NCBI GenBank assembly: GCA_023052935.1
Contig: CM041292.1
Span: 202,701,799-202,765,798, forward strand
Direction: 5' to 3'
DNA: 64,000 nt
Source of the DNA: Piezodorus guildinii
Lineage: Eukaryota; Arthropoda; Insecta; Hemiptera; Pentatomidae
Shown here: piece by piece, positions 54,801 to 62,350 of the stretch
How positions within the stretch are numbered: position 1 is the stretch's first letter
Layout: each line of letters starts with the position of its first letter
Notes under the pieces: generated by a model
Databases searched by the model: none
Told to the model about the DNA's origin: nothing
Seen by the model: the letters and a program-made list of their open reading frames with translations, nothing else
Made by a program: the position numbers and the translations under genes

Positions 54801-57800
54801 TCCTCCGAGACGTCTGAAAAGAAGATGGCCCCGAGACCTTCTTGTTTAACTTAATCTTTGGGGAGCTGCCAATGGGTAGTATCCCTACATATGAATCATG
54901 TCAACTTATCTTGTATCACATTTACTAAATGTATTTTATTATACAGTTGTAAATACCAATAAATATATTTAAAAAAAAAAAAAAAAAAAAAAAATTATTA
55001 ATAAGTACTATACAATCGGATATGGGAATCTTTATCAATGGAACGAAGCTCAGTTCATTAAAATTTGATGATGACATAGTTCTAATAGAAAGTTCGGAAG
55101 ATGAGCTCGCCATGATGATTAATGAAATAAAAGAAAAGAGTTCTCTCCATGGCCTGATATTGAAACCTAAGAAGACTGTCATCATGACCAACGGGCCTTT
55201 GGAAATAATTAATCACCAGCTCCCAGGCATGAAGATTTCCAATGAAGCCTATTAACTTGGAAAACAAAATCTGGTGCGGGCAACACACGACTTTCACTTA
55301 CCTCGACTGTTATTGGATTGTGTCACGTGAAATGTCCGTTTTCAAGGTAAAGGATTTTTATTAAAAATACGATATGAAAACAAGATAATTTTTATTCGAA
55401 GTATTTACCTTCTTTTTCTACGCATTTTTCCTAACGTGACACCAACTTTTTTTATCCCCGAACTGAAAAACTCTGAGCTTTGAAGTGAAACAAAAGCTGA
55501 AACCGTAATTTTCACTTGATCATCATTTTCAAAAAGTTTTCCTTTGACGAAGTTGTCTAAATTCCTGAACAGGTGGTAATCTGTTGGAGACAAGTCGGGA
55601 GAATGTGGTGGGTGCGGAAGAACTTCGTAGCCCATTTATTTCAATTTTTGCACGGTATGTTTTGAAACATGGGTCTTTCTGCCGCTCATTGAAATCATGA
55701 GGTACCCATGTATCGAGCTTTTTTACTTTCCCAATACACTATAAATGTCTGGAAACGGTAGATGTACTTGTATTTAGTTGTGCTGAGAGTCCTTTAACTG
55801 TTTGTTAGGGGTTTCCTTCGGTATCGGTCGGTATCCCCAGCTGAAAACTTAGCGAACCAACGGAGAATGTTCCGTGCATTAACACTCCCTTCCCCAAACG
55901 CCTTGCAAATATTTCTAGCGGCCTCAGCTGCTGAATGGCCGAGTTGAAACTCGAACAAAAATATTACTCGAAAATCGCGTGTTTCCATGTTCATATTTGG
56001 AGGTATACTAAAAAGTGGGTAATTGATTGGGAAGCTAATGTTTGTAATACAAAGGTAGATGATTAGTAACTGTTTACTTTAAATATGTAAACATTCAGAG
56101 GAAAACAACAGAGACCTGCAAAATCCTTTATGTATTTCAGTAACTATAAAAACGGACATTTCATGTGAAAGAACCCAATAAAATCAATTTAAAAACTAAT
56201 AAATATAATTCAATTTGAAATTATTTGAAGTTTATTTTAATGAAACGTGTATTCATTTTCGTTGGAAACATATTTAATCTAAATAAATAATAGAACTATT
56301 AAAATGTTAATGAAGAATAAGTTTATACCCCATTAGCCACTTTATATTACCCTTACAATTCTGTGTAGCAGATAATATTTTTCTAATATCTTTCTCTTTC
56401 CAACGGTATATTATACGTCTATATTACAGTTCTAATTAAAAAAACATATGCAATAAAAATATGCACCCGTGACGTTACAAAACCTTTTTCATTAATATGA
56501 GCTTACCAGAAGTGCCACTTTATACACATTTTGCACCTTTTTTCGATTTGCTCGAAAACGGTTCCGACGATTTTGATTAAACTCACTATATCGATGTAAA
56601 ATATAATAAGCTTAAACTTCATGTAGGTTTCATTCTGATTAAAGTGGTCTGACATGGTTTAAATACCGATAAATTTTCTTTCTCTAAAGTACCTTTAATT
56701 CTGTAGATTCTATAAAAACAACTATATTTTCTTGTTACCACTGATAAAAAACAGGTAAATATAAAAATTGAATGAATTCGATACCCAACTAAAGGAGAAA
56801 ACAGAAAAAATATTTTTTTAATGCAATTTTTTATTTTTGAACATAAGAGCAGTAATATACATGTATGATACACCGTTGGAAAGCTAAAGATTTTAGAAAA
56901 AATATTATCTCATACACAAGCTTTTAAAAGTTAATAGAGAGTGATGAAAACTCTATAAAACTAACTGATTATTTTAGATGATAAAGTAATAGATTTTTTA
57001 ATAAAACACATGTTTCTAAATAAATTTCATTTAATTAATTCTATAATAGTTTCATGAATTTTTATCTCTAACTGTACTTGCAAATTCTTTCATTGATTTT
57101 AATTGTTGCCCCGCACCAGATTTTTTTAAATCTATTGTAATTGCAGATCACAGGTACTTTCTGGAAGTTAGGAACGACCTCAAAAGCATATTAAGAAAAT
57201 AAAATTCGTAACAATTATTAGGGAATTTCAGATTTTGTGTGATGTCTCTTATTTCATGTTTTATTAAAATGTATAATAGAATTATTTTTTAACCAAACGA
57301 CAGTTCATACAGTAAAAGTTGATTTAACCGTTATTTTTAACTAGCTGTGTCACGCAGCTTTGCTCGCGAATATTGCATTTCGTATTAATTTATGTGCGTT
57401 TATGGTGAGATTGGCTATAATAAATATCAACTATCAGCTACTCTTTGTTATCATTTAAAGCCCGATCTTGACTTCTTCCTGTCAAATATACAATAGCAAA
57501 ACAGTAGAAGTGGTTATACCCATAATCACTTAATATGTAAAAATAATCGTCACAAACCATTTTTAAAAAATAAATAACAATTGAATATATTTTCATAGGA
57601 ACCTACACTCGAAACAGATATGAAACGCAATATGCTTAAAAGGGTCGGTCACCTGTATGTAGTGACCAGCCAGGTGCCCTTAAGATTTTTAATGAGAGAA
57701 AAAAACAACCTTAGTTATGCCCTCCTTCGAAGGGGACGTAAAATGGTGGTCCCAAGCCTTTGCGGTTCCATGAACTCGTTAAAGATCTCTACCCTAACTA

Positions 57801-59314
57801 AACTTGGAGAGGAAAAAATTAGTCATCATACGATTAGCCATAGTAGTATAAAAGTGACGTTAAGTACTCCCCAGTAGCCTCATCTCTCTTCGGACCAAAT
57901 ATTTTAGTACCTTATTTCCTAAAACCTTTAGCCGTTGTCCGTCCTTCAATGTAAGCGGCCACGTTTCACCGTCTGAAGAATAACAGTTTTATAAATTCTG
58001 ACCTTTAAGTTTTTAGACAGAAGCTAAGTAATTTCGCAACTGAATTATAACACGCATTTCCCGCGTTTAACCAGGACTTTATTTCCTCCTGGATTTTTTT
58101 TTTTCGTTATCATTCAACCGAAATACTTAAATTTCTCTACGTGTTCAAAAGTATACCCTGATATATCAATATCACTATGATCGCCACCGTCTCTGCTACA
58201 AATAATATATTTTGTCTTTTCGGTATTTATTTCGAGTCCTATTTCTTTACCGGTTTTTATTAACGGACTTGTATTTAGTTGTTTAGTTTCCGTGTCTTCC
58301 CCTAGCAGTACCAAATCATTGGCGTATCCCAGAACAGGAATTTTATCACCCAAATTTAAACCTTCTCAGTACATGTCACCTTTTCTATGATATATTCTAA
58401 AGCGACTTCGTCTGCATTAATTTCTGTTATTATGATTGCTATTAAGAAGTTTTTAAAAGAATATATTTTAAAGTACTTCCGCGTAAATGACATTTTTAGT
58501 TTTATTTTCTTGTGGTAGAAGAACATACTGATTTTCTCCGCAACCCGATCTTGACGTAAATCTATTCTTAAGTGTTTAAATGAAAAAAATATAAATTAAC
58601 AGGAAATTGAATTATTTAAAAATAAAAGGTAAATCATTTCGAATCATTGGAAAGCGAGGTTTTTTTTTTTCTCCCAAATTTTCCCCGTTTTTCCCCAGAT
58701 TTTCGACTGATTCTTCGCTCCTATTGGTCGCAGCGTGATGTTATATAGCCTATAACCTTCCTCGATAAATGGACTATCCAACACAAAAATAATTTTTCAA
58801 TTAGAACCAGTAGTTTCTGAGATTAGCGCGTTCAAACAAACTAACAAACTCTTTAGCTTTATAATATTAGTATAGATTATTAATTAAAATCAGCAGTAGC
58901 AGTTCGAACCGTTAATATAAATATACAGTTTCATATATATTTATAAGATGCAAATATATGTTCAAAGGAAATGTTGCGTCGATTTATTTCTCATACAGAT
59001 ATTTACAAATGTCTATTTTAATTGTTCGCACTTTAAGGTAAATAATAGGGTATAATATAAAAAAAAGACAAATTTTCTTATCGCCACATTCAGGAAGTAC
59101 TAAAGCAATTTATACCTTGTATAATCCTTGATTAAAAAAAAAAGTTTATTTGTAATATAAACACGTTATTATCATATAAGATAATCACGTGATCTTAAGC
59201 AACAACTTAATTAGAAAAAAAATAAGAAAGAATTATTGCCTTTAATGTAGTTATCAGTAAATCGAGTTATTACAGTTAGCTGAATGCTGCAGTTATATAA
59301 TACTCACTGCACAT
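43060..59314 (-). CDS. Yellow/MRJP family secreted protein (six exons, first one tentative)
   Basis: Firm exons 54152-53875, 47378-47175, 47070-46843, 44971-44667 and 43267-43060 join in frame. With the candidate exon at 59314-59308 they give 1230 nt, 409 residues, normal for the family. A hydrophobic signal segment (LGLLAVCALSSSA) leads into the Yellow domain: LEVVYQWPVLNWAVPPGYPS, FITTPRIWKGNPATLNWIP, CNRLWVLDSGVFDS, IVIFDMTTDQPV, SLLSNLVLD, SDTTNPGIVVYDF, DGILGMTLS, and NIWLVSTRLQKFF near the C-terminus. Yellow proteins are secreted beta-propellers involved in insect pigmentation, cuticle, eggshell and behaviour. I cannot assign the subfamily (yellow-b, -c, -e, -g, -h and so on). The neighbours give no functional hint. 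Confidence 0.9.
43560..44462 (+). mobile_element. Internally deleted mariner, copy 3 (best preserved)
   Basis: TTGGGTTGTTTCACATGAAA to TTTCATGTGACACAACCCAA with TA on both sides; 903 bp against about 1.3 kb for a full mariner. The N-terminal helix-turn-helix half (43744-43980: RDFRVIFLYEFKLGHSAAEA, FGEGSVNERTIRRWF) and the C-terminal end (44123-44371: [20 protein letters not shown]) remain. The middle, including the first two catalytic aspartates, is gone. Yellow-like gene intron. Confidence 0.88.
44637..44664. repeat. (TA)n microsatellite adjoining the yellow-like exon 5 donor
   Basis: About 14 TA units beginning three bases past the GT of the splice donor at 44666-44665. Confidence 0.9.
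44667..44971 (-). CDS. Yellow-like gene, exon 5
   Basis: 305 nt. Reads VAGESFTLMDGILGMTLSGG, LFFQPFASDRLLSIPTSVL and AAGLATDPRDGALIFSPVTE. The donor AA|GTAATATATA runs straight into a (TA)n microsatellite at about 44637-44663. Confidence 0.92.
45120..45375 (+). repeat. Second tRNA-derived SINE family
   Basis: A box-like TGGCGTGAACTAGTGGATAG and B box GGGTTCATATCCTGG, followed by a body unlike the 30178 family (TTATTTCCGCCGGAGTGC, CCTCTATAAAGTGCATACCC). An inverted piece of the same body lies at 45560-45640. Confidence 0.6.
45496..45534 (-). ncRNA. Hammerhead-like motif C (left arm of 45430 element)
   Basis: Minus strand: CTGATGA, T, GACCC ACAAAGGT GGGTC, GAAA, CGTT, GGC. Core complete; GUU cleavage triplet. 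Confidence 0.48.
45667..45707 (+). ncRNA. Hammerhead-like motif C (right arm of 45430 element)
   Basis: GCGCC, CTGATGA (45671-45677), T, GACCC...GGGTC, GAAACGTT, GGC (45705-45707). Stem I GCC/GGC. Confidence 0.48.
45850..45900. repeat. (TA)n followed by poly(T)
   Basis: Simple repeat of TA units and about 20 T in a yellow-like gene intron. Confidence 0.9.
46325..46800 (+). pseudogene. Tc1-like transposase fragment
   Basis: Reads RRAILAEVHANPHITDISMA and NRINRYYGIQVHPETVKNIL (helix-turn-helix), then after breaks RAIFSKESKFNISRPDGRSK VWRKS. The FSxESKF segment normally reads SDESKF; the first catalytic Asp is Lys here. The rest is missing. Antisense in the yellow-like gene intron. Confidence 0.8.
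46843..47070 (-). CDS. Yellow-like gene, exon 4
   Basis: 228 nt, phase 0. Reads IRIVTLPRDVLRPNSLLSNL, CDDTFVYMSDTTNPGIVVYD and AWRLQHPFMFPDPKFGTYR, the core Yellow propeller blades. Donor AGG|GTAAAT. Confidence 0.93.
47175..47378 (-). CDS. Yellow-like gene, exon 3
   Basis: 204 nt, phase 0 at both ends. Reads AYPSWEWHADAVSGNTGNCS then RCNRLWVLDSGVFDSLVTF and CPPKIVIFDMTTDQP. The RLWVLDSG motif is the family hallmark. Donor CCT|GTGAGT. Confidence 0.93.
47909..48797 (-). mobile_element. Hairpin-ended repeat (HINE-like), copy 5
   Basis: TTTTTACTTTCACTTAATAT...TTGTAAGGGAAAGTATTGC to GCTAAGTGAAAGTCGTGTGT...CCGCACCAGATTTT. Contains (GT)n about 130 bp in. Forms a long inverted pair with copy 6. Confidence 0.75.
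49260..50140 (+). mobile_element. Hairpin-ended repeat (HINE-like), copy 6, opposite orientation
   Basis: TCTGGTGCGGGCAACTCACGACTTTCACTTACC-type start and CGCAATACTTTCCCTTACTA TATATAGTAAAAA end, 880 bp. Canonical plus orientation. Confidence 0.78.
50569..51474 (+). mobile_element. Internally deleted mariner, copy 4
   Basis: GTTGTTTCACATGAAATGTC (first bases of the TIR lost) to ATGTGTCACAACCCAA then TA. Keeps the same N-terminal HTH half (50751-50945) and C-terminal end (51120-51386: [20 protein letters not shown]), with the same internal deletion. Confidence 0.85.
52063..52678 (+). pseudogene. RTE-like LINE C-terminal fragment, 12-bp TSD
   Basis: GAGCTAAAATAA at 52051-52062 and 52679-52690 bounds it. 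Reads VDKLQQAVTEWHEELSRKGM, an internal deletion, then [40 protein letters not shown] and [20 protein letters not shown]. Tail (GAA)n. Confidence 0.88.
52870..52930 (+). mobile_element. Hammerhead element, family B, single arm
   Basis: Shares TAGCTCAGTAATG...CTGATGATGGCTCACAAG with the element at 1683-1920; only this arm is present, joined to hairpin-ended repeat sequence. Confidence 0.5.
52877..52918 (+). ncRNA. Hammerhead-ribozyme-like motif B with GUC cleavage triplet
   Basis: TGTC (52877-52880), CTGATGA (52881-52887), extra T, stem II GGCTC/GAGCC, GAAA (52907-52910), CGTC (52911-52914), GGCA (52915-52918). Stem I UGUC/GGCA pairs 4 of 4 (one G-U); the predicted cleavage is after the favoured triplet GUC. 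Confidence 0.55.
53875..54152 (-). CDS. Yellow-like gene, exon with signal peptide end and N-terminal propeller
   Basis: 278 nt between acceptor CTTGCAG and donor CAG|GTCAGT. Reads LGLLAVCALSSSATDKDLEV, VVYQWPVLNWAVPPGYPS and IFITTPRIWKGNPATLNWIP. It is far more GC-rich, mainly at third codon positions, than the other exons or the flanking DNA. Confidence 0.9.
54281..54525. mobile_element. hAT-like MITE
   Basis: Terminal inverted repeats TAGGGGTGGGCATAATCGAA and inverse TTCGGTTATGCCCACCCCTG, flanked by an 8-bp near-duplication GTAGGGAG (54273-54280) / GTAGAGAG (54526-54533), as for hAT. 245 bp of repeated ATAATCG-type motifs, no ORF. Confidence 0.8.
54555..54993 (+). pseudogene. Jockey 3' fragment, 12-bp TSD
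   Basis: ATTATTAATAAG at 54543-54554 and 54994-55005. Reads [19 protein letters not shown] through [13 protein letters not shown], then 3' UTR and about 27 A. 5'-truncated young copy of the family at 16430-19796. Confidence 0.9.
55006..55260 (+). pseudogene. LINE (RTE-like) RT fragment
   Basis: Reads MGIFINGTKLSSLKFDDDIV then LIESSEDELAMMINEIKEKS and LHGLILKPKKTVIMTN, the block C region with the YADD tyrosine-alanine replaced (KFDDDIV). Short and isolated. Confidence 0.65.
55263..55310 (+). mobile_element. Hairpin-ended repeat, terminal stub
   Basis: AAAATCTGGTGCGGGCAACA...CTTTCACTTACCTCG, cut off by the mariner at 55313. Confidence 0.7.
55313..56178 (-). mobile_element. Internally deleted mariner, copy 5
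   Basis: TTGGATTGTGTCACGTGAAA to TTTCATGTGAAAGAACCCAA with TA on both sides. HTH half 55994-55794 (VIFLFEFQLGHSAAEAARNI) and C-terminal end 55635-55405 keep partly open frames. Confidence 0.87.
56455..57127 (-). mobile_element. Hairpin-ended repeat, truncated copy
   Basis: From CACCCGTGACGTTACAAAAC to GTTGCCCCGCACCAGATTTT; the hairpin end is missing. Just left of it (56390-56440) a reversed piece (TTTCCAACGGTATATTATAC) suggests two overlapping fragments. Confidence 0.68.
57341..57580 (-). mobile_element. Helitron 3' end fragment
   Basis: CTAGCTGTGTCACGCAGCTT on the plus strand is a reversed ...CACAGCTAG|T terminus; the following TCAAATATACAATAGC...CAGTAGAAGT is shared with the Helitron at 33061-34687. 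The 5' end is not seen. Confidence 0.55.
57655..57880 (+). repeat. tRNA-derived SINE, 3' part
   Basis: Shares CTTAGTTATGCCCTCCTTCG, GGTGGTCCCAAGCCTTTGCG and AAAAGTGACGTTAAGTAC with the 30178 family. Confidence 0.68.
57900..58375 (-). pseudogene. LINE (RTE-like) RT fragment
   Basis: Minus strand reads GDKIPVLGYANDLVLLGEDT (block C with YAND), GLEINTEKTKYIICSRDG, FEHVEKFKYFG, then shifted remnants matching the copy at 39146-39610. Confidence 0.78.
58395..58876 (-). mobile_element. Helitron fragment (uninterrupted relative of 24581-26042)
   Basis: From GCGACTTCGTCTGCATTAAT to TTTATAATATTAGTATAGA|T. Has the 5' TC end but lacks the CTAG end. Comparison with 24581-26042 shows where the mariner entered (58475 region). 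Confidence 0.75.
59308..59314 (-). CDS. Candidate first coding exon of the yellow-like gene (ATG TGC A)
   Basis: Exon 54152 starts inside the signal peptide and needs one base from upstream. On the minus strand ATGTGCA|GTGAGT at 59314-59302 gives an ATG, a near-consensus donor and exactly that one base, giving MCILGLLAVCALSSSA, a good signal peptide. About 120 nt upstream (59445-59436) a TATTTATATA box precedes a CCAGTC initiator-like site. Other ATG-donor pairs could also fit, so this is inference. Confidence 0.38.
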
Positions 59315-60160
59315 TCGATCAAAGATAAATCATTGCGCTTTCCTTGATAGAATATGTTCAAATGTATTCCTACATAAATACCGCCTATTCTGTAATTATA
59401 TATCGTGAGAGAGAGACTGGACTATACAGGTATATAAATACCAAATTTAAATATATGTCAGTATTTTTATAAATTTTTGTTCTTTGCTTTTTTTTTTCAT
59501 AGCCCCTTTTTTTATTCTTCCCCACTTCTTAAAACCTTAGTTTTTGAATATTCTCCTTTTTTTGCACTTTAAGGATGTCAGGTATCTCTATAATCTCTGT
59601 AATATATAATTATCTTCTATGAATCTGTAATGAGGTGATGGGGCTCACCTTTTGGTTTGAGCAGAACCTTAATCTGATACTGAAAGCTAAATCTCAATAT
59701 TCTGCCATCGTTGAGGTAATCCAGAAGGTGTCAGCTTACTATATATCGCATTGTTAATAAGTTTCACCGTTTCATAGAACTTTTTATTCCTCTTAATTAT
59801 GAATTCGGAAAGTTTGTCCATTTTTAGTTCCTCTTGAATTCTAGAGGTTTTAGATCTTTGGAATGACGTTCCTTTTAACGTTAAACGTTGTTTTAACTAT
59901 AGATTTTTATTTTACTTGTGTGCGAGAAGGAACCAAGGTCATCCTGGTTCGATGAGGAATCTAGAGTAGCCACGAACAGGAAGGTACACACTGTTAACAA
60001 GAAATGATTAGCACGACCACAAGCAGTTCTGTTGAGGAATACCGACGGAGAAAAGAAGGGAGAGGAGCTATAAAATATTCAACCGCTTTGCCGTAAGTCA
60101 ACAAGAGAAGAATGCAATACGTTAATAGAGTAATATCATGAAAGGATAATGAAGGAACTT
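59315..60160. other. Region upstream of the candidate yellow-like first exon
   Basis: Apart from a TATTTATATA box (59445-59436, minus strand) and an initiator-like CCAGTC near 59415, nothing recognisable. Confidence 0.3.
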
Positions 60161-60162
60161 TT

Positions 60163-60703
60163 ATTGAGGATGTATAGTCGACTATAGAAACTATTATACG
60201 TGGAAATAATCAGTATTTTTTGGCATAGGGACATACTCAGTAATACGTTTATATATAATTTTTTACTTCTATATTAAAGTATAAAGGGTTGCTTTTATGA
60301 TTTTCATCATCATATTATCGTCATTTGTATCTATAATATTTAAGTATGTTGGTATATTTTCTGTTTTATTTTAAATGTTATCATTGTCACTACATTAAAA
60401 AAAAATCTGGTGCGGGCAACACACGACTTTCACTTACCTTCGGTTTTTAAAATCAATGAAAGAATTTTAAAGTACAGTAAGAGATAAGAATGAGTAAAAC
60501 CATTAAAGAATTAATTAAATTGAAATTCTATAAAAACATGTGTTTTATTAACAAATCCATTATACTATTATCTAAAATAATCAGTTATTTTATCGGCTCT
60601 TCATCACTCTCTATGAAGTTTTAAAAGCTTGTGTATGAAATAATATTTATTCTAAAATCTTTAGCTTTCCAATGGTATATTATACATCTATATTACCGCT
60701 CTT

Positions 60704-60741
<38 letters not shown>

Positions 60742-61256
60742 GATTTAAATAATATGTTTTCAGTTTTATCCTTTAGTTGGGTATCGAATTTATTAAATTT
60801 ATATATTTACCTGTTTTTCATCAGCGTTAACAAGATAATATAGTTATTTTTATTGAATCTACAAAATTAAAGGTACTTTAGAGGAAGAAAATGTAAACTA
60901 TCGGCATTTAAGCCCTATCAGACTATTTTTATCAGAATAAAACCTACATGATATTAAATCCTATTAAATGTTAAATCCTATTTAGCTCATTTTGATGAAA
61001 AAGGTTTTGTAACGTCTCGAGCGTATAGTTGTCTTAAATATGAAATTTCAGTTTCATAGGACTTTTAGTTACCACACACACAGACACACACCCATACCTT
61101 TTTGCGGGACTTGGTTATTTGGACTCAGGGGACCCTAAAATGTGTATTTCCGTTAAAAACTAGAATTCGAAAATTTTCACGATCGCAATACTTTCTCTTA
61201 CTATGTATAGTAAGAGAAAGTAAAAAGACTGACTACTGATTATTTCCACCTATAAT
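60163..61256. mobile_element. Family B element remnants flanking a hairpin-ended repeat
   Basis: 60163-60213 (ATTGAGGATGTATAGTCGAC...GTGGAAATAATCAG) and 61222-61256 (AAAAAGACTGACTACTGATT ATTTCCACCTATAAT) are the two outer ends of a family B element; a hairpin-ended repeat occupies most of the space between. No hammerhead core remains. Confidence 0.45.
60398..61222 (+). mobile_element. Hairpin-ended repeat (HINE-like), copy 10
   Basis: AAAATCTGGTGCGGGCAACA to CGATCGCAATACTTTCTCTT ACTATGTATAGTAAGAGAAAG TAAAA. The terminal palindrome CTTTCTCTTACTATGTATAGTAAGAGAAAG has changed on both sides together (one C to T, one matching G to A), keeping the stem paired. Confidence 0.75.
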
Positions 61257-61289
61257 GAAGTTAAGTGGGTGAACTACAAGTCTAATGTT

Positions 61290-61770
61290 CTTGGCGAATG
61301 CAAGATTGGAATAGGTCAATTATCTGCAATCCATCCATCCTTGGCGCTGCAGACCGATATGATCCTTGGTCTCCTAGATAAGTCTTCGCCATCTGTAAGG
61401 TCGATGGTCCGTTCTTGTACAGCCGCTCGCCAGTTGCGGTTATACACGCTGACAACAAAAGCCTGGAGACCGACATCAGGCTAAGAAGGCTTAAATTCTA
61501 TGAGCACATGATGAGGATGAGCCCTGGAGGTTGAACCGGGAAATCTTCCGACGATTCCACCAGCGCAAGAACACGACTGTTTTTTTCAAACAGATCAGAG
61601 TCGACATGGATTCAGTAGGACAGAGTGATTCGGACTTTGTGGATAGAGAAACCTACAGAAGGTCACTGAACAATATAGTCTTCGTGCACAAAGAACGCCA
61701 AAAAAGGGGTTGTGGAAGGGAAGTGCAATTATGCGGAGCTCATGAGGGAAGTATGGAAAAGAAGGAAGTT
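61290..61770 (+). pseudogene. LINE C-terminal remnant, heavily decayed
   Basis: Plus-strand pieces LYTLTTKAWRPTSG, RLKFYEHMMRMSPWR, REIFRRFHQRKNTTVFFKQI and QSDSDFVDRETYRRSL resemble the tail region after the RT of RTE-like elements. Low identity, several stops. Confidence 0.4.
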
Positions 61771-62019
61771 GAGGACGAAAACGTGATATTCGCGTGGTCT
61801 TTAAGGCCTTTTCGCGCCCCCCCCCCCAAAAAAAGATATAGAAATGTGAATATTATGATTTTTTTAGAAATTCCAAGCACATCGTTTCATACACGTTCAG
61901 TTACGAACAATAATACTTTAGCAGGCATTGATGTAATAATAAGAGAGACAAAAAATAATTCCATGGAGCTTTATTTTGGCTTTTATTGCACCTCGTGTAT
62001 TTTAGAAACTTAAAATGTC

Positions 62020-62298
62020 TTTTAAAATATAGAGAAATATTGTTCATATATCTAAGTTAAAAAATCATTCATTAATTTTATTATTGGAAAGATTTGGTTT
62101 TAGTTTTTATTTAATGTTGTAGGGAGTTATGGTACTAAAATACCAGGATACAATTTGATCGATCAAATGCGATCGATCAGTGTTATATCGATTTAAATAT
62201 TTAAGGCCATATTTTTAGACTAAATAATTTAGACAAAATCCTAAAATATGTCTTATATTTCATAATTTGTCTTTTCTTTGTTCCATTGGAATAAAAAA

Positions 62299-62350
<52 letters not shown>

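Noticed and set aside
61531..62013. 160-codon plus-strand ORF that might be a host gene.
   Set aside because: Its first half resembles a LINE tail region, it crosses a C-run and A-run, and it has no splice or domain support.
62150..62185. TTTGATCGATCAAA and GATCGATC palindromes, possible regulatory site.
   Set aside because: Single occurrence, simple GATC repeats in AT-rich DNA, no gene nearby.
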